Assembly: GCA_010356995.1 (NCBI GenBank)
Contig: ML996688.1
Coordinates: forward strand, 558,001-622,000
Direction: 5' to 3'
Length of the DNA: 64,000 bases
Origin: Trichodelitschia bisporula
Taxonomy: Eukaryota; Ascomycota; Dothideomycetes; Phaeotrichales; Phaeotrichaceae
Each line of letters begins with the position of its first letter. Positions within the stretch are counted from its first letter, which is position 1. The notes beneath the pieces are model-generated. The model had not been told where the DNA came from. It did not search any database and saw only the letters and a list, made by a program, of their open reading frames with translations. The translations under genes and the position numbers were made by a program. Positions 37,318 to 47,649 of the stretch are shown here, piece by piece.

Positions 37318-37536
37318 CCCCTACACTGTCAGGTACTTGCCGGGGTAATTTCCCAGTTACTCGCCTAGGTACTCGCTATCATAGACCAATCAGAGAGCTA
37401 GAATTTTGCTCCGTATTAGTTCTGTATTAGTTCTGTATCAGTTCTGTAAAGAGTTCTTGATTCTGCAACAAACCCAAGCTCTTTTATTTGTCCATGATAA
37501 CGAGTACCTGGGCCAGTACCTGGGCCGTACAAGGGA
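37318..37536. mobile_element. Foldback MITE, copy C
   Basis: About 219 bp. The right end GGCCGTACAAGGGA is intact and followed by TA; the left end (about 37318) is degenerate. The centre has an 11-bp unit (TATTAGTTCTG) repeated three times, which explains the extra length. The core ATAGACCAATCAGAGAGCTAG and its partner TTTATTTGTCCATGATA are retained. Confidence 0.7.
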
Positions 37537-38445
37537 TAAGAAATTCTACTCCCTGATTGATCCGCCAACCAGGGTGAACCCCCGCTTTAAGACCCTTTTG
37601 TACCCCAGCTTGAACCTTAGCCGCTCAAGGGATACCTAGTACAAGATGAATGGATAGCCAGACAGTAGCAATTATTTCACACACACTTCCCTAATACTTA
37701 AGCTACACACCTGCCATGCACGCACCTCTAACCAGTCAGTCGGGCGACGTAAACTTCTCTTTCACGAGATACGCGCCCATTTAGGAAGCATTGCCACGCT
37801 CCAGTCCACATAAACTTTGTGGTTGAGTACCATTTCCTGTGGGTGCCTCCGGGCAACAAATAGTTGGACTACCCATCGGATGAAGGCGATTTAAATGAGC
37901 AATCTCTAACATTAATATACTCATGCCGCGCATTACCTTTCTGCTGCAAGCTTGAATTTGAAATTATGATGGGAACTCGCCATTAACTGTAAGGGAGAAT
38001 GTATGGTAGGGGGTTGTTCCGCAAGACAGTTCGGTCGCCGTTGAAAGCCATGCGTCCGAGAAGAATGCGAAACACATGCTTCCTAAATTGTATGCCAGAA
38101 AGGAGCTGACGAACTACCGTTCGTACGTCTCATGCGTCTCTCAAGGTGCGCTTTTACAGAGCGAGCAACGTCACTTCTTCGAATATTAGTGGACAGATGT
38201 ATCCAGTCATGTTTGTCCGATGGGGCATCGAGCCTTGGTTTGCACGCCCGGCACTCTCGGTTCCCGTTCCAGCGGCCTTGATACACCTTTCAACGCTACC
38301 AACGATCTCTTGATGCACTTTGAATTTCGCTTTTAGAAAGAATATATGATGACTATTGCCCCCCTTACACTTGCAACCTCTCAAAGGCATTACATCCTTC
38401 TAGACGGCCCGCTGCAGCCTTGATACACATGATGTGGAGTGCAGA
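37537..38445. other. Non-coding right edge of the gene-poor island
   Basis: No supported gene. It includes the 3' flank of the RGS gene, whose stop is at 38446. Confidence 0.45.
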
Positions 38446-39852
38446 TTAGTAGAAATTTCCCTGGGGTAAGGCGCAAAAGATGCCCGTGCCGAGTATGGAG
38501 ATTGCAGAGGCGAGCAGGAGGGCTTGCAAGAAGATGGTGTCTTGAATCTGGCGCAAAGCTGGCTCCTCGATCCACACCTCGCGGTCAAAGATCTTTCGTA
38601 CAATGTTACGTTGATCGTATTTGGCGACCCATGGCTCATCCTCGTAGCTGTTTGAGCACAAATTCTCCTGGGTGGCCCAGTCGTCATCATATTTAAAATC
38701 GTCCCCTGAAAACAACTCCCATGGACGAAGATGCCGGCGGTGCAGACCGTGTAGTACCTGTTAAGTTAGCAGAACCACCAAATTGTTTGAATCAACTGAC
38801 CACACACATCCCCTTCCATGCAGCAACGAGCGTACTTATTCCTACCATGAACGGAAGAAATGCCATGACGCGCCACTGTCGGCTGGCAGCACTCAATGTG
38901 ATGAGGACGCCCGTAAGCAGCCCGGCCGAGATGCAAGTTACACCGAGGCCGCGAGCAAATGTTACACGAGGCCTATTGCCATTACAGATAGCCCATCGCA
39001 CAAAATTCGGGTGCGTCTGTGAGCGGAGGCTCCACTCAACGGTCTCAACGACGACCCGAAATGCTGATGGGTGCGTAGTAACCTCAAGCGCGCGAAGGAG
39101 GGACGACCGTTCGCGGGACGAGAGATTCAGCTGGCGGGGCGCACCTTCTGCAACGTAAAGCGCAATGATGCGGGAGATCTCTTCCCGGTAAGGTTGGATG
39201 GTAACTGTGGTTCGAAGTCAGGTTCATACCGGCGTTTTGGAGGTGCCGCTTACAAGGCTGAACGCATCCGGCGTCCTCAAAAGCACCCTCCGCTTGACGT
39301 GAAGTCACCGAGTCTACTGCACTCGTAGGTGACGCGAGCCGTGCGAGATCCCGCACGCTTGTATCGGTCGCTTGGGCGTCACAGAAGGGATCGGAGGCGA
39401 CGTCAAGTCTTTGCGCCTTGAGGATTGCTGCAGCTTCGGTGGCCAGTGAGCCGTTCTTGTAGGCAGTTCTATGGGCGACTTCGGTCTGCTCGCGGGTCCA
39501 CTCCGGGGCTAACTTGCGCTCATTCTCGGTTAAGGCCTCAAACCTGCCGGCGAAGTCTTTGAACCAGAGGAAAAATTGTAGATTTTCGGCCGAATGCTCA
39601 ACGTACTTTGCGAAGTGCATAAAGTCTCGGGCCGTCATAGGCTAATGCAATTAGCTATTGGGCTACAGACCGATTGGCGACAAAAAATACAGGACAAGTT
39701 CCGCCTGCAATAATGCGGTCAAAGGACAGGGCCTCGGGAATGCCACGAGGCAAGATGGAGCGAAAACCAGTCGTGGGTCGTGATGCATCGGAAAGTGACG
39801 CCTTGGGGGATAGCACGCGCGCTGGGCGTCTGTAACTCAGTGAGTACGCCAT
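38446..39852 (-). CDS. RGS-domain membrane protein
   Basis: Regulator of heterotrimeric G-protein signalling of the fungal type with an N-terminal RGS box and C-terminal membrane segments. Exons (minus): 39852-39691, 39641-39254, 39204-38801, 38757-38446; introns 49, 49 and 43 nt; about 421 aa. RGS box about 35-245: IPEALSFDRIIAGGTCP, PMTARDFMHFAKYVEHSAENLQFFLWF, then after the second splice FTIQPYREEISRIIALYV and LEVTTHPSAFRVVVETVEWSL. Two hydrophobic helices follow (about 268-288 and 296-312), the conserved SNSYEDEPWVAKY and REVWIEEPALRQIQ, and a last hydrophobic helix near 398-415. Each junction restores the family sequence. The start at MAYSLSYRRP is likely but not certain. It is the nearest minus-strand neighbour of the peroxisomal trio; no functional link is evident. 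Confidence 0.88.
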
Positions 39853-40979
39853 ATTGAGCTGAGCAAAACAAATGGAATGAAGGCAGTACCGTAGTGTTGG
39901 ACATGGGGATCATGCCGAATAACTACCTCAAGCACATAGCTGCGGGAGAGGGCTTTCGTTCCACTAATTCGATATCTTGGGATCTGTAGAAGCCCGGGAC
40001 GGGACGACGATGCAGGCCCATGCATGCCGGCGGATGCATGCAAAGCGAGGATAAGCTAGTAAGGTGGAGAAGATGCTGACATGGGGTTTACCATTGCGGC
40101 GTACATGAGACAGAGGCAGCTGGGGGGGGGGGTTGGAAGGTCAACGGACTGAGAGCGATGTGGAGATATGGGGACTCTGATTGGGGAGGTAAAGTGAGGT
40201 TTGGCGATGCATGACGTCAATGACTTTGGCGTTTCGTTCGGCGGCGATGGGTCTGGACCGTAGTTTACGCTTTCTCGTACAGGGGCAAGAAGAATTGGGA
40301 TTGCGGTGTCCCTAGGACAATTCAAGATGAGGCTTTTAGTTCTACATCCGTAGGCCCCTACGGTAGGCGCAGGGGAGATGCTGCTGCCGATCTGCTGGGA
40401 GCGGGTTTGTTGGTGCAAGACGTCGCTCGATCGCAACCAACTTGCAGGCCTTTCAGCCACCATCTTGACTAAGTATGCATCACACACGAAAACATCGCAA
40501 TTACCGAGCGAATGGGTCGCATCGTTGAAATGCTCCCAGTGGCTGACAAGTCGATAGGGTAACTCTAGATAATGGAATTGTTTTGCCCTACCTTCATCTC
40601 CATTCGTTCTCTTTCTCTCTCTGCCGTCTCCAGCACTCCAGCCACACACGGAATGGACCATGAACGTGCAAGAAGTACTGTACGGTAGACTATGAAGGAG
40701 CCTACGGAGGAGCCTACGGAGGAGCCCACGGAGGAGCCTACGGAATAGACTACGGAGCAGACTAACTTCATGTATGCCATTGGCTTGAATGCGAGATATG
40801 CGCTAGAACTAGTGTCGCAGCTCCAAGAGGGGCCCACGAGGGGCTTGAGATCGGAATTCCTGCAGACTCGGCAAATGTTCATGGCGTCCGATCTCGTCGC
40901 TTGCATAGTGTAACGTCAAATTTTCTGACAGCTCACATCTAGCCATTCGGCCATTCAGTCTCTTCAAGCTCGCCTTTTG
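39853..40979. other. Intergenic between RGS gene and the dehydrogenase 3' end
   Basis: Upstream region of the RGS gene. It holds a G11 run (40122-40132), a TGACGTCA palindrome at 40212-40219 (360 bp upstream of the RGS ATG, on a site used by bZIP/CREB-type factors) and a short minisatellite. A 201-codon minus frame (40056-40661) has no domain and is not called. Confidence 0.5.
40696..40755. repeat. 12-bp minisatellite, five units
   Basis: Unit AGGAGCCTACGG in tandem: three exact copies, one with a single change (CCCACGG) and one diverged (AATAGACTACGG). Confidence 0.85.
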
Positions 40980-41981
40980 CTACAGCTTTCCCCATCCCAT
41001 CAGCCGCATAGGTCGTCCATCCGTGCCGCTGAGCGAACCCGCGTCTATGTTGATCGTCTGCCCCGATATGTATGATGCCTCGCGGGACATGAGAAACAGA
41101 GCCAGATACGCAACTTCCCACCTAACACTCTCGTTAGCCATCAATCAATACCCTAATTTTGCCTACAGAACTGGATCAAAGCTGATGACATACCCGGTTG
41201 CCTGCCGCCCAAACGGCACTCTTGCCGCTCGTCCTTTCCGGTGTCGCGAGGCATCTCGCCCCAAGGGGGTATCGACGTAGCCCTGGACATGTCCCTGATT
41301 AATAATACCTTTCGAGTCCTTCAATGACAAACTTACTGGAGCAATGACATTTGCTCTCACGCCCTGTGGCTCTCCCGCCCGTGCAACAGCTCGTACCAGA
41401 GCCATCTGTGCTGCCTTGGACGTCTCGTAGGCCGGATTCCCACTATTGGCCCGCAGTCCTGCCATGGATGACAGAATGACTATAGACGCGCCCGGATCCA
41501 GGGTTTGAAGGGAGCTCTGCGCAAAGAGCATATGGCTCCTCACATTGACCGCAAACTCATCATCCCATGATTCCCTCGTGATCTTGTGCAGCGGCAGGCC
41601 TCGTGATATACCAACGACGAGCACCAGTCCGTCCAGGCCTCCGAGCGTGGCTTTGGCATCGGCTACTGCCTTAGGTATGCCGCTGGCATCGCGCACGTCG
41701 AAGATGTATGGGTAGGCCTCGCCCCCTTCCGATCGAATTTGCTGAACAGTGGCCTCGGCAGCCTCGCGAATTACGTCGAGACAGACGACGGCTGCGCCTT
41801 CCCGCGCGAAAAGAGTCGCAATGGCACGGCCATTGCCAATTGGGGGATCCGCATCAACTATCTGGCGTTGGCCGGCGCCCACTATCAGAACCTTTCTCCC
41901 CACAAGTCGCTTGTTAGACTTCGCCTTGCCGATCGTCTCTGGAAAGACGGAAGATGCTGCGTCAAAATCACTTGGTGCCAT
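40980..41981 (-). CDS. Short-chain dehydrogenase/reductase
   Basis: NAD(P)-dependent oxidoreductase, about 291 aa. Exons (minus): 41981-41337, 41282-41194, 41121-40980; introns 54 and 72 nt. The Rossmann start is unusual for the family: VLIVGAGQRQ, a short insert, then PIGNGRAIATLFAREGA. The cofactor loop is thus longer than the classic TGxxxGIG. VCLDV follows the second strand. Catalytic residues: Ser in VILSSMAG and the YETSK pair (Tyr-x3-Lys). The second exon starts GYVDTPLGRDASRHRKGR, and the tail is WEVAYLALFLMSREASYISGQTINIDAGSLSGTDGRP. The last residues are GKL, a weak variant of a peroxisome signal. Divergent from the AhpD/CMD gene with 226 bp between start codons. Substrate unknown. 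Confidence 0.9.
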
Positions 41982-42207
41982 GATTCTGCGATCAATCGTG
42001 TAGGTTCTAGTCAATTGCGACTGGAAACGCAGTGGCTGAAGTTCGCTGCAAATATGAACATGCATGTCGAGACCTCGGCTCTGCTGTATACCCCTCACAG
42101 CTGCTTCCTCAACCACGGCGCCTGGGGCTCCGAGCATTTAATATTTACTGTCATCCAGACTCCTTATTAGAATCATTTCCCCCGCAATCCTAAGAGATTC
42201 CCCAAAC
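41982..42207. promoter_or_regulatory. Divergent promoter, dehydrogenase / decarboxylase-like genes
   Basis: 226 bp separate the two start codons, so both genes probably share this promoter and may be co-regulated. No specific operator is identified. Confidence 0.6.
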
Positions 42208-42832
42208 ATGAGGCTTCCGTACGTATCCAACCCGCCACAGTTCGCCAATGCCGAGCACCAAGCGTTCGTGGAGCGCCTTCTCAAGGCGCGCGGCCGCCAC
42301 AGCCTTTCCCCGCTCGACCTGACGCTACTGCACTCGCCGCCGCTCGCACGCGGCTTCATGCAATTCTTCACTGCAATCCGCGGCAAAACTACCCTTCCGG
42401 CCGACATTCTCGAGCTCGCCATGTGCCGCGTCGGTGCGCTCAACGGTGCAGCTTTCGAATGGATGCACCACATGCCCCTGCTTAAAAAGGCGGGTGTGAG
42501 CGACGAGGGCATTGAGACGGTCCGGACCGCAATCGTTCACCTCACCGGCAAGCCGGGTGAAAAGGGGTTGGACGCGCGGCTCTGGGCAGTGATGAACTAC
42601 GTTGACGTCATGACCAAGGACGTCCAGGTCCCCGACGCGACGTTCGATACGCTCAGACAGATACTCGACAGCAGGCAAATTGTTGAGCTGAGTGAGTACT
42701 ACCGCCTAAAGATGCCACCGACTCATGTATGCAGCCTTGACCATTGCGGGGTATAATGCCGTCTCGCGCTTCCTCATAGCCTTGAACGTTGCAGAAATGA
42801 GAAACACCAAGGTCGGCGATGCAAAGTTGTAG
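42208..42832 (+). CDS. Carboxymuconolactone decarboxylase / AhpD-like protein with peroxisomal AKL end
   Basis: About 193 aa, a common length for single-domain members. Exons 42208-42691 and 42735-42832, with a 43-nt intron (GTGAGT to GCAG). The core resembles the CMD family: ELAMCRVGALNGAAFEWMHHMPLLKKAGVSDEGIETV, an alpha-helical fold shared by protocatechuate-pathway decarboxylases and AhpD-type peroxidases. The CxxC redox pair of AhpD is not evident (one Cys in MCRVG), so a peroxidase role is unlikely. The second exon reads TIAGYNAVSRFLIALNVAEM, and the protein ends in AKL, a canonical C-terminal peroxisome signal. Without splicing the protein would end early and lose this signal. It converges on the acyl-CoA dehydrogenase gene. 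Confidence 0.9.
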
Positions 42833-42963
42833 ATATAAAATCGGACAGAACCAAACCTCTAATCGCACGCGGGAACAAAACGGCGTGACGTTAACGGCGT
42901 GACGTTCACGGGACATCTTGGTATACATACACCGGCCAAAACTCCATAATTTTCCAAAAGAAT

Positions 42964-44513
42964 TTACAACTTGGAGGTGCCAGCACTCACACGCCCAAGA
43001 TACAGAGGATCCACGCGCTCGAGACCGTACTTGCGCAGCAACTGGTCTGCCTTCACCCGCTGGGCTTCAAGCTTTTGCTGGACAATCTTGAAACGCTTAT
43101 TCTCATTCTTACCCAGCTGCTGCTGGTGTACCTCCTTCGGCCCGTCGACGATGTGAAGCGTGCGGCTGTTGGCGTACATCTTGGCGAGCGGCGTGTCCTG
43201 GCAGACACCAGCACCGCCGTAGGCTTGGATGGCGCGGTCGAGGGTGTGCAACGTCGCATCCGGCACCAGAATCTTGGCAATGGCAATCTCCTTGAGCGCC
43301 GATTTGGCGTCGCCGTTATCAATGGCCATGGCGGCATTGAGCACGACGAGACGGGCAGCGTCAATCTCAACGCGGGACTCAGCAACGCGCTGTATCATGA
43401 CACCGTGCGAAGACAGAAGGGCGCCAAAGGGCTTCTTGCGTTCGTCGTTGATGCGGGCGAGGAAGTAGTCGAGAGCCTTCTCGGCCTAGAAACGAACGTC
43501 AACATATGGCATTTCAGGAGATGCACCGAACTTACGACACCGACGGCGCGCATCGCGTGGTGGATGCGGCCCGGGCCGAGACGGCCTTGGATGATGTCAA
43601 AGCCGCTGCCGGGTTGCAGGACGATGTGGTCGAGCGGGACGCGCACGTTCTTGAAGGTAATGTGGCCATGGCCGTGCGGAGCATCGTCGTAGCCAAACAC
43701 GGAGAGCATGCGGTTGATGGTGATGCCTGGGGTGTCGGCGGGGACGAGAATGACGGACTGCTGCTTGTACTTGTTCGAGTTGTTGGGGTCAGACTTGCCC
43801 ATCACGAGGTAGACCTTGCACCGCGGATCGCCAGCACCGCTGCTCCACCATTTCTTTGTCCGTCAGCCAGAGTCTTCTAGTTACGCAGGGGCCGCACATA
43901 CTGAGCCGTTGAGCACCCACTCGTTGCCATCGCGGCGGATGTTGAGCTGAATGTTGGTCGCGTCGCTGGACGCCACTTCCGGCTCCGTCATCAGGAAGGC
44001 AGAGCGGATCTTGCCCTCGAGCAGCGGGTCGAGCCACTTGCGCTTCTGCGCCTCAGTGCCGTACTTGGCGAGCACCTCCATGTTGCCAGTGTCTGGGGCA
44101 GCGCAGTTGCAGGCCTCACTGGCCGTTTGGCTCTTGCCCAGGTACTCGGCCATGAGGCCGTACTCAAGGTTGCTGAAGCCAGCGCCTTCCTTGAAGTGGT
44201 TCCTCGGCAGGAACAAGTTCCACAAACCAAGCTTCTTCGCCTTGGCCTTGAGGTCCTCGAGGACGGGAGGGTGCGCGCTGAAGCGTTCCCCAGCTGTCTG
44301 GCCGAGCTGCTGGAAGAAGACGGTATCGGCAGGGAGACATTCTTCCTCGACAAACTTCTCAACCTAATTGCGAGTGTTAGATCTGCAGCTATCATAGGGT
44401 TTACAAGGCGTAAATCTCACCAGGTCGAGAGTCTTTGCAGCGCGGTCGCTGACAAACGGCCGCGCAATGGCGGGAATGCGCTGCGAGGCGGTGAGGTTCA
44501 GAGCCGGGGCCAT
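42964..44513 (-). CDS. Acyl-CoA dehydrogenase, ACAD10/11-like, with peroxisomal SKL end
   Basis: FAD-dependent enzyme that makes 2-enoyl-CoA from acyl-CoA; about 464 aa. Exons (minus): 44513-44421, 44363-43902, 43853-43536, 43485-42964; introns 57, 48 and 50 nt, all in phase 0. N-terminal helical domain with [13 protein letters not shown] and [12 protein letters not shown]; central [17 protein letters not shown] and [15 protein letters not shown] (FAD/substrate region); C-terminal [16 protein letters not shown] and [15 protein letters not shown], which are hallmarks of the ACAD10/11 branch. The protein ends GTSKL, so it should be imported into peroxisomes. Fungal peroxisomal members of this family may replace acyl-CoA oxidase for special substrates (inference). 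It is tail to tail with the CMD-like gene, 131 bp apart, and divergent from SLX4. Confidence 0.93.
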
Positions 44514-45606
44514 AGTGAGAGAATGAGACGAAAGAGAGGGGATGGGTAGTGTGGGGTGACAGGAGAAGCTGCGATCGGGGTTGTCTATGTACGGTAGCTT
44601 GGTGGGTCATGGCGGCTCATTTGCGGGGAGGTTTGCGGGGGCCGAGGTGAAGGTAGCGGGCCCACCCCAGACTCCTGGGAGAACGTCGACCGAGGCTGTT
44701 TTGGGGGGGATGTGCATCAGCAATGGAACGCCATTCCGTCAGGGGGGCAACTCCAAACATGCAGGCAATCAAGCAACAATCATCATGCCACTGGAAACAG
44801 GCATTGTATGTGTGTGATTATGAATTATAAACATCTGAAGTTAGGAAAAGGATGCCCGCTGCCCGAGGTGGCCTGATTGAGGGTTCTTTTTGAGGGCGGG
44901 GTTAGTACGGTATCGTAAGGTAAGTAGGTAGGCCTGAGCGGGATTCAGCTATCATTAGCCGCTGAAACTACGATGTACTGCAGTACTATGAATGTGCGTA
45001 GCAGACATTTTTTCGGCTCCTCAATGAGGATACTCTTGTAGTGGCTCCATTTAGACGGATGCCTTATATGTGCCGATAGCCGGGTATTGGCAAACATGAT
45101 TTAACTCGGATGAGATTCGAGCTCTATAACTAGACACGCTAGAGTACTAGTTGTCCTGTGGAACGTCCCGAACATGGATTCCTACCGAAAAGCCGAAAAT
45201 GATGGTTCGAGGCAATAATCTCAGACAAGTGCTATGATGAGACGTGCTCATGTCAAAGGCTGGCGCGGCTTGAAAAGTACTGTACCATGTACCAGTACCG
45301 TATGGCGGAAACCCGGCATCGCGCTGGTGTTTCGACAACCCCAATACCCCACCACCCCTTCCCCACCACGCCGACGTCGCCCTTGGCCCCAATTTTCGAA
45401 ACCCCCAGATCACGTGAACTCGCGACTCCAGAACCGCGCATTGTTGACAAACCCATAACCAAACACTCGCCAATCCTTACGGTCCCGCCCGATTCTGGAA
45501 TACCAGTACCGATATACAGCATACTTAGCACACATACGCGACGCTGAAAGCTATCTCCTTGCAAGCTTGGAGGCGCCTGCGCCGCGCTCCTTCCCCGAAG
45601 AAAGCC
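44514..45606. promoter_or_regulatory. Divergent region between acyl-CoA dehydrogenase and SLX4
   Basis: About 1.1 kb between start codons, holding both promoters. No gene or repeat is recognised inside. Confidence 0.5.
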
Positions 45607-47649
45607 ATGGAAGTCGTAATCCTCTCATCGTCTCCCCTCCCGCAACGCGACTTCGCCACGAATCGGAGCCCCCGTGCAAACACACCCGTCAACCTTTCAA
45701 CATCGCCACTGCCGTCACCTTCAGCGCTTTTTGCAGACACAAGTATGGAGACGCATCATAGTAGAGCCTTAACATCCCCAGGCACGACTACCGGACTCAC
45801 GGATTTCCAGCGCGCGACCGACTCTTTGAGCCCTGGTGGAGTTGAGAAGGATGGTGCATATTCTCCTTTCGGGAATGTGAGCGACAGTCGACCGCCGAAA
45901 GCTAGCATGCGTCAGACAGGAACTGGACACAGGCGCGCCTCGCCTATACTTGGTGCATCCGAGAAGCGCCCCGGTAGTCGAAGAACAAAGCTGGCGTCCC
46001 CATCGCCTGAGCAGGCTTGTCACTCTGTGGATTCAAACGCTCTGGTTGCTCCTGAGCTCGCATCTACAGTGGTCAGTGACAAGACCACCGGCCTGAAAAG
46101 GGCCAAAGCAGTTCCGGCAAAGATCAAATCTCAACCGAAGCCGCGGAAATCGACCAAATGTGCGGCGAAAAGAACAGAGACGGTCTCTGCTCATTTTGGT
46201 GCCAGTAAAATCAATTCGAAGACGGTAGAAACGACGCCAAAGGAGGATGTTCTCAGTTCATCGCCAGTCGAAGGGCGGCGAGCCTGCTTTTCCAACATCC
46301 TCGATGCCCTCACCTACGCTACCCCTGAACAGACTACGGACGCATCGGTGTCTGTGCCTGATGTCGTTCTGGGGAAGAGAAGGAAAATCGAGCTTATCGA
46401 TATGGACAACCATTCGGCTTCTGCTCTTGCTGTGCCCCGTGCACCCAAGGCAAAGCCACCAAAGAAGAAGCCACGTACGATCACTGCTCGGGTCATGGAG
46501 CAGTACGAGGCTGCAGAGAGTGCGGTAGAGTCCGAGCTCGCACCCGAGGATGGAGCGCAAATCGCCAAAGCCGTTACGTTCAACGCTCGCGCAAAGGGAC
46601 CGCCAAAGCCACGAAAGCCGAGGGCTACAAAGCCAGCCAAAACTGCGGCCAAGAAAAAGGGCACAAAGGCTGGGAAGGCAGCGGCCCCTGTGCAAGAACT
46701 CCTACCGCCGGAAACCGCAGCTCAGACAGCCAAGAGGCAGCACTTCGTGTTCGGCACTTCAAGCCAACTACGTGAGGACTCGCCTACCTACTTGATGGAC
46801 TTGCAGCGCGCCTTGAAAGAATCTGAAGTATTGCCCCCTGTGACGGAGGAAGAAGTCCAGGCTCCGCGTCTTTGGTCTGAAGCCGCCATAGGGACTCTCA
46901 TCGACGCCGATCCGAAGCCCATTTTGGTTGATGACCCGCCACCAAAGTCTCCCCAGAGAGAGGTTCCGAGACCGGTAGAAGTCTCCACCAAGCGCGAAAC
47001 TCGGCCACTCCCCGATACTGATAACTGGGTTGAGATAGATGTCATAATGCCAGCCCCGTCTCCGAAGCAAAAGCGTGCTGCTTCAAAGGCTAAAGTGGAT
47101 GGCCAATCTCCCGGCACTCCCAGACCTCGCGGCCGGCCTCGCAAGATACACTCACCGCATAGCCCACCGCTACTTGTCAAGTCCCCAAAGGAGCGGGACT
47201 GGTCGCTTGTCGATGAGGTTGAAGATTCCGAGCCTGACGGTGCTTTCACGCCCTCGCCGCCAAGGTCAAGGTCCCAGCAGGTTGCCCCTCTCCCAGACCT
47301 TGTCGTCACTTCACCTTCGAAAACGAGGCGGGCTTACATGGCATCCACATCGCATCGCGAGTGGCCGCGAATATCGGCAGCACTGTTTCCCCAGATCACT
47401 GCCACGGTCAAGGCCGCGCCGCCGACGGGAAACCACCTCGAGCCGAGTTGGAGGGAAAAGATGGCCTTGTATGATCCTATCGTGGTGGAAGAACTCACAT
47501 TGTGGTTGAACAAGCAGGGACTGAGGTATGCGCGTAAAGACGGAGGTGAGGAGGAGCTGCAGCCTTGGATGGTGCAGATTTGGTGCGAGGAGAAGGGTAT
47601 CTGCTGCTTCTTGCAGGAGAATATCAGCGATAGAAGATCGAGGTCCTGA
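45607..47649 (+). CDS. SLX4: Structure-specific endonuclease subunit SLX4
   Basis: Scaffold subunit that activates the Slx1 GIY-YIG nuclease in repair of branched DNA. Single exon, 680 aa from the ATG at 45607; the frame is open 48 nt further but without an ATG. The N terminus carries MEVVILSSSPLP, a motif common at the start of fungal Slx4 proteins. The middle is basic and disordered with AT-hook-like PRGRPRK and many SP/TP sites. The C terminus (about 614-672) is the conserved Slx1-binding domain: WREKMALYDPIVVEELTLWLN, QPWMVQIWCEEKGICCF. Convergent with the striatin gene. Assignment rests on the C-terminal domain. Confidence 0.9.
   Translation: MEVVILSSSPLPQRDFATNRSPRANTPVNLSTSPLPSPSALFADTSMETHHSRALTSPGTTTGLTDFQRATDSLSPGGVEKDGAYSPFGNVSDSRPPKASMRQTGTGHRRASPILGASEKRPGSRRTKLASPSPEQACHSVDSNALVAPELASTVVSDKTTGLKRAKAVPAKIKSQPKPRKSTKCAAKRTETVSAHFGASKINSKTVETTPKEDVLSSSPVEGRRACFSNILDALTYATPEQTTDASVSVPDVVLGKRRKIELIDMDNHSASALAVPRAPKAKPPKKKPRTITARVMEQYEAAESAVESELAPEDGAQIAKAVTFNARAKGPPKPRKPRATKPAKTAAKKKGTKAGKAAAPVQELLPPETAAQTAKRQHFVFGTSSQLREDSPTYLMDLQRALKESEVLPPVTEEEVQAPRLWSEAAIGTLIDADPKPILVDDPPPKSPQREVPRPVEVSTKRETRPLPDTDNWVEIDVIMPAPSPKQKRAASKAKVDGQSPGTPRPRGRPRKIHSPHSPPLLVKSPKERDWSLVDEVEDSEPDGAFTPSPPRSRSQQVAPLPDLVVTSPSKTRRAYMASTSHREWPRISAALFPQITATVKAAPPTGNHLEPSWREKMALYDPIVVEELTLWLNKQGLRYARKDGGEEELQPWMVQIWCEEKGICCFLQENISDRRSRS

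Noticed and set aside
40056-40661. 201-codon minus-strand frame upstream of the RGS gene
   Set aside because: No domain; covers the G11 run and promoter region; probably chance.
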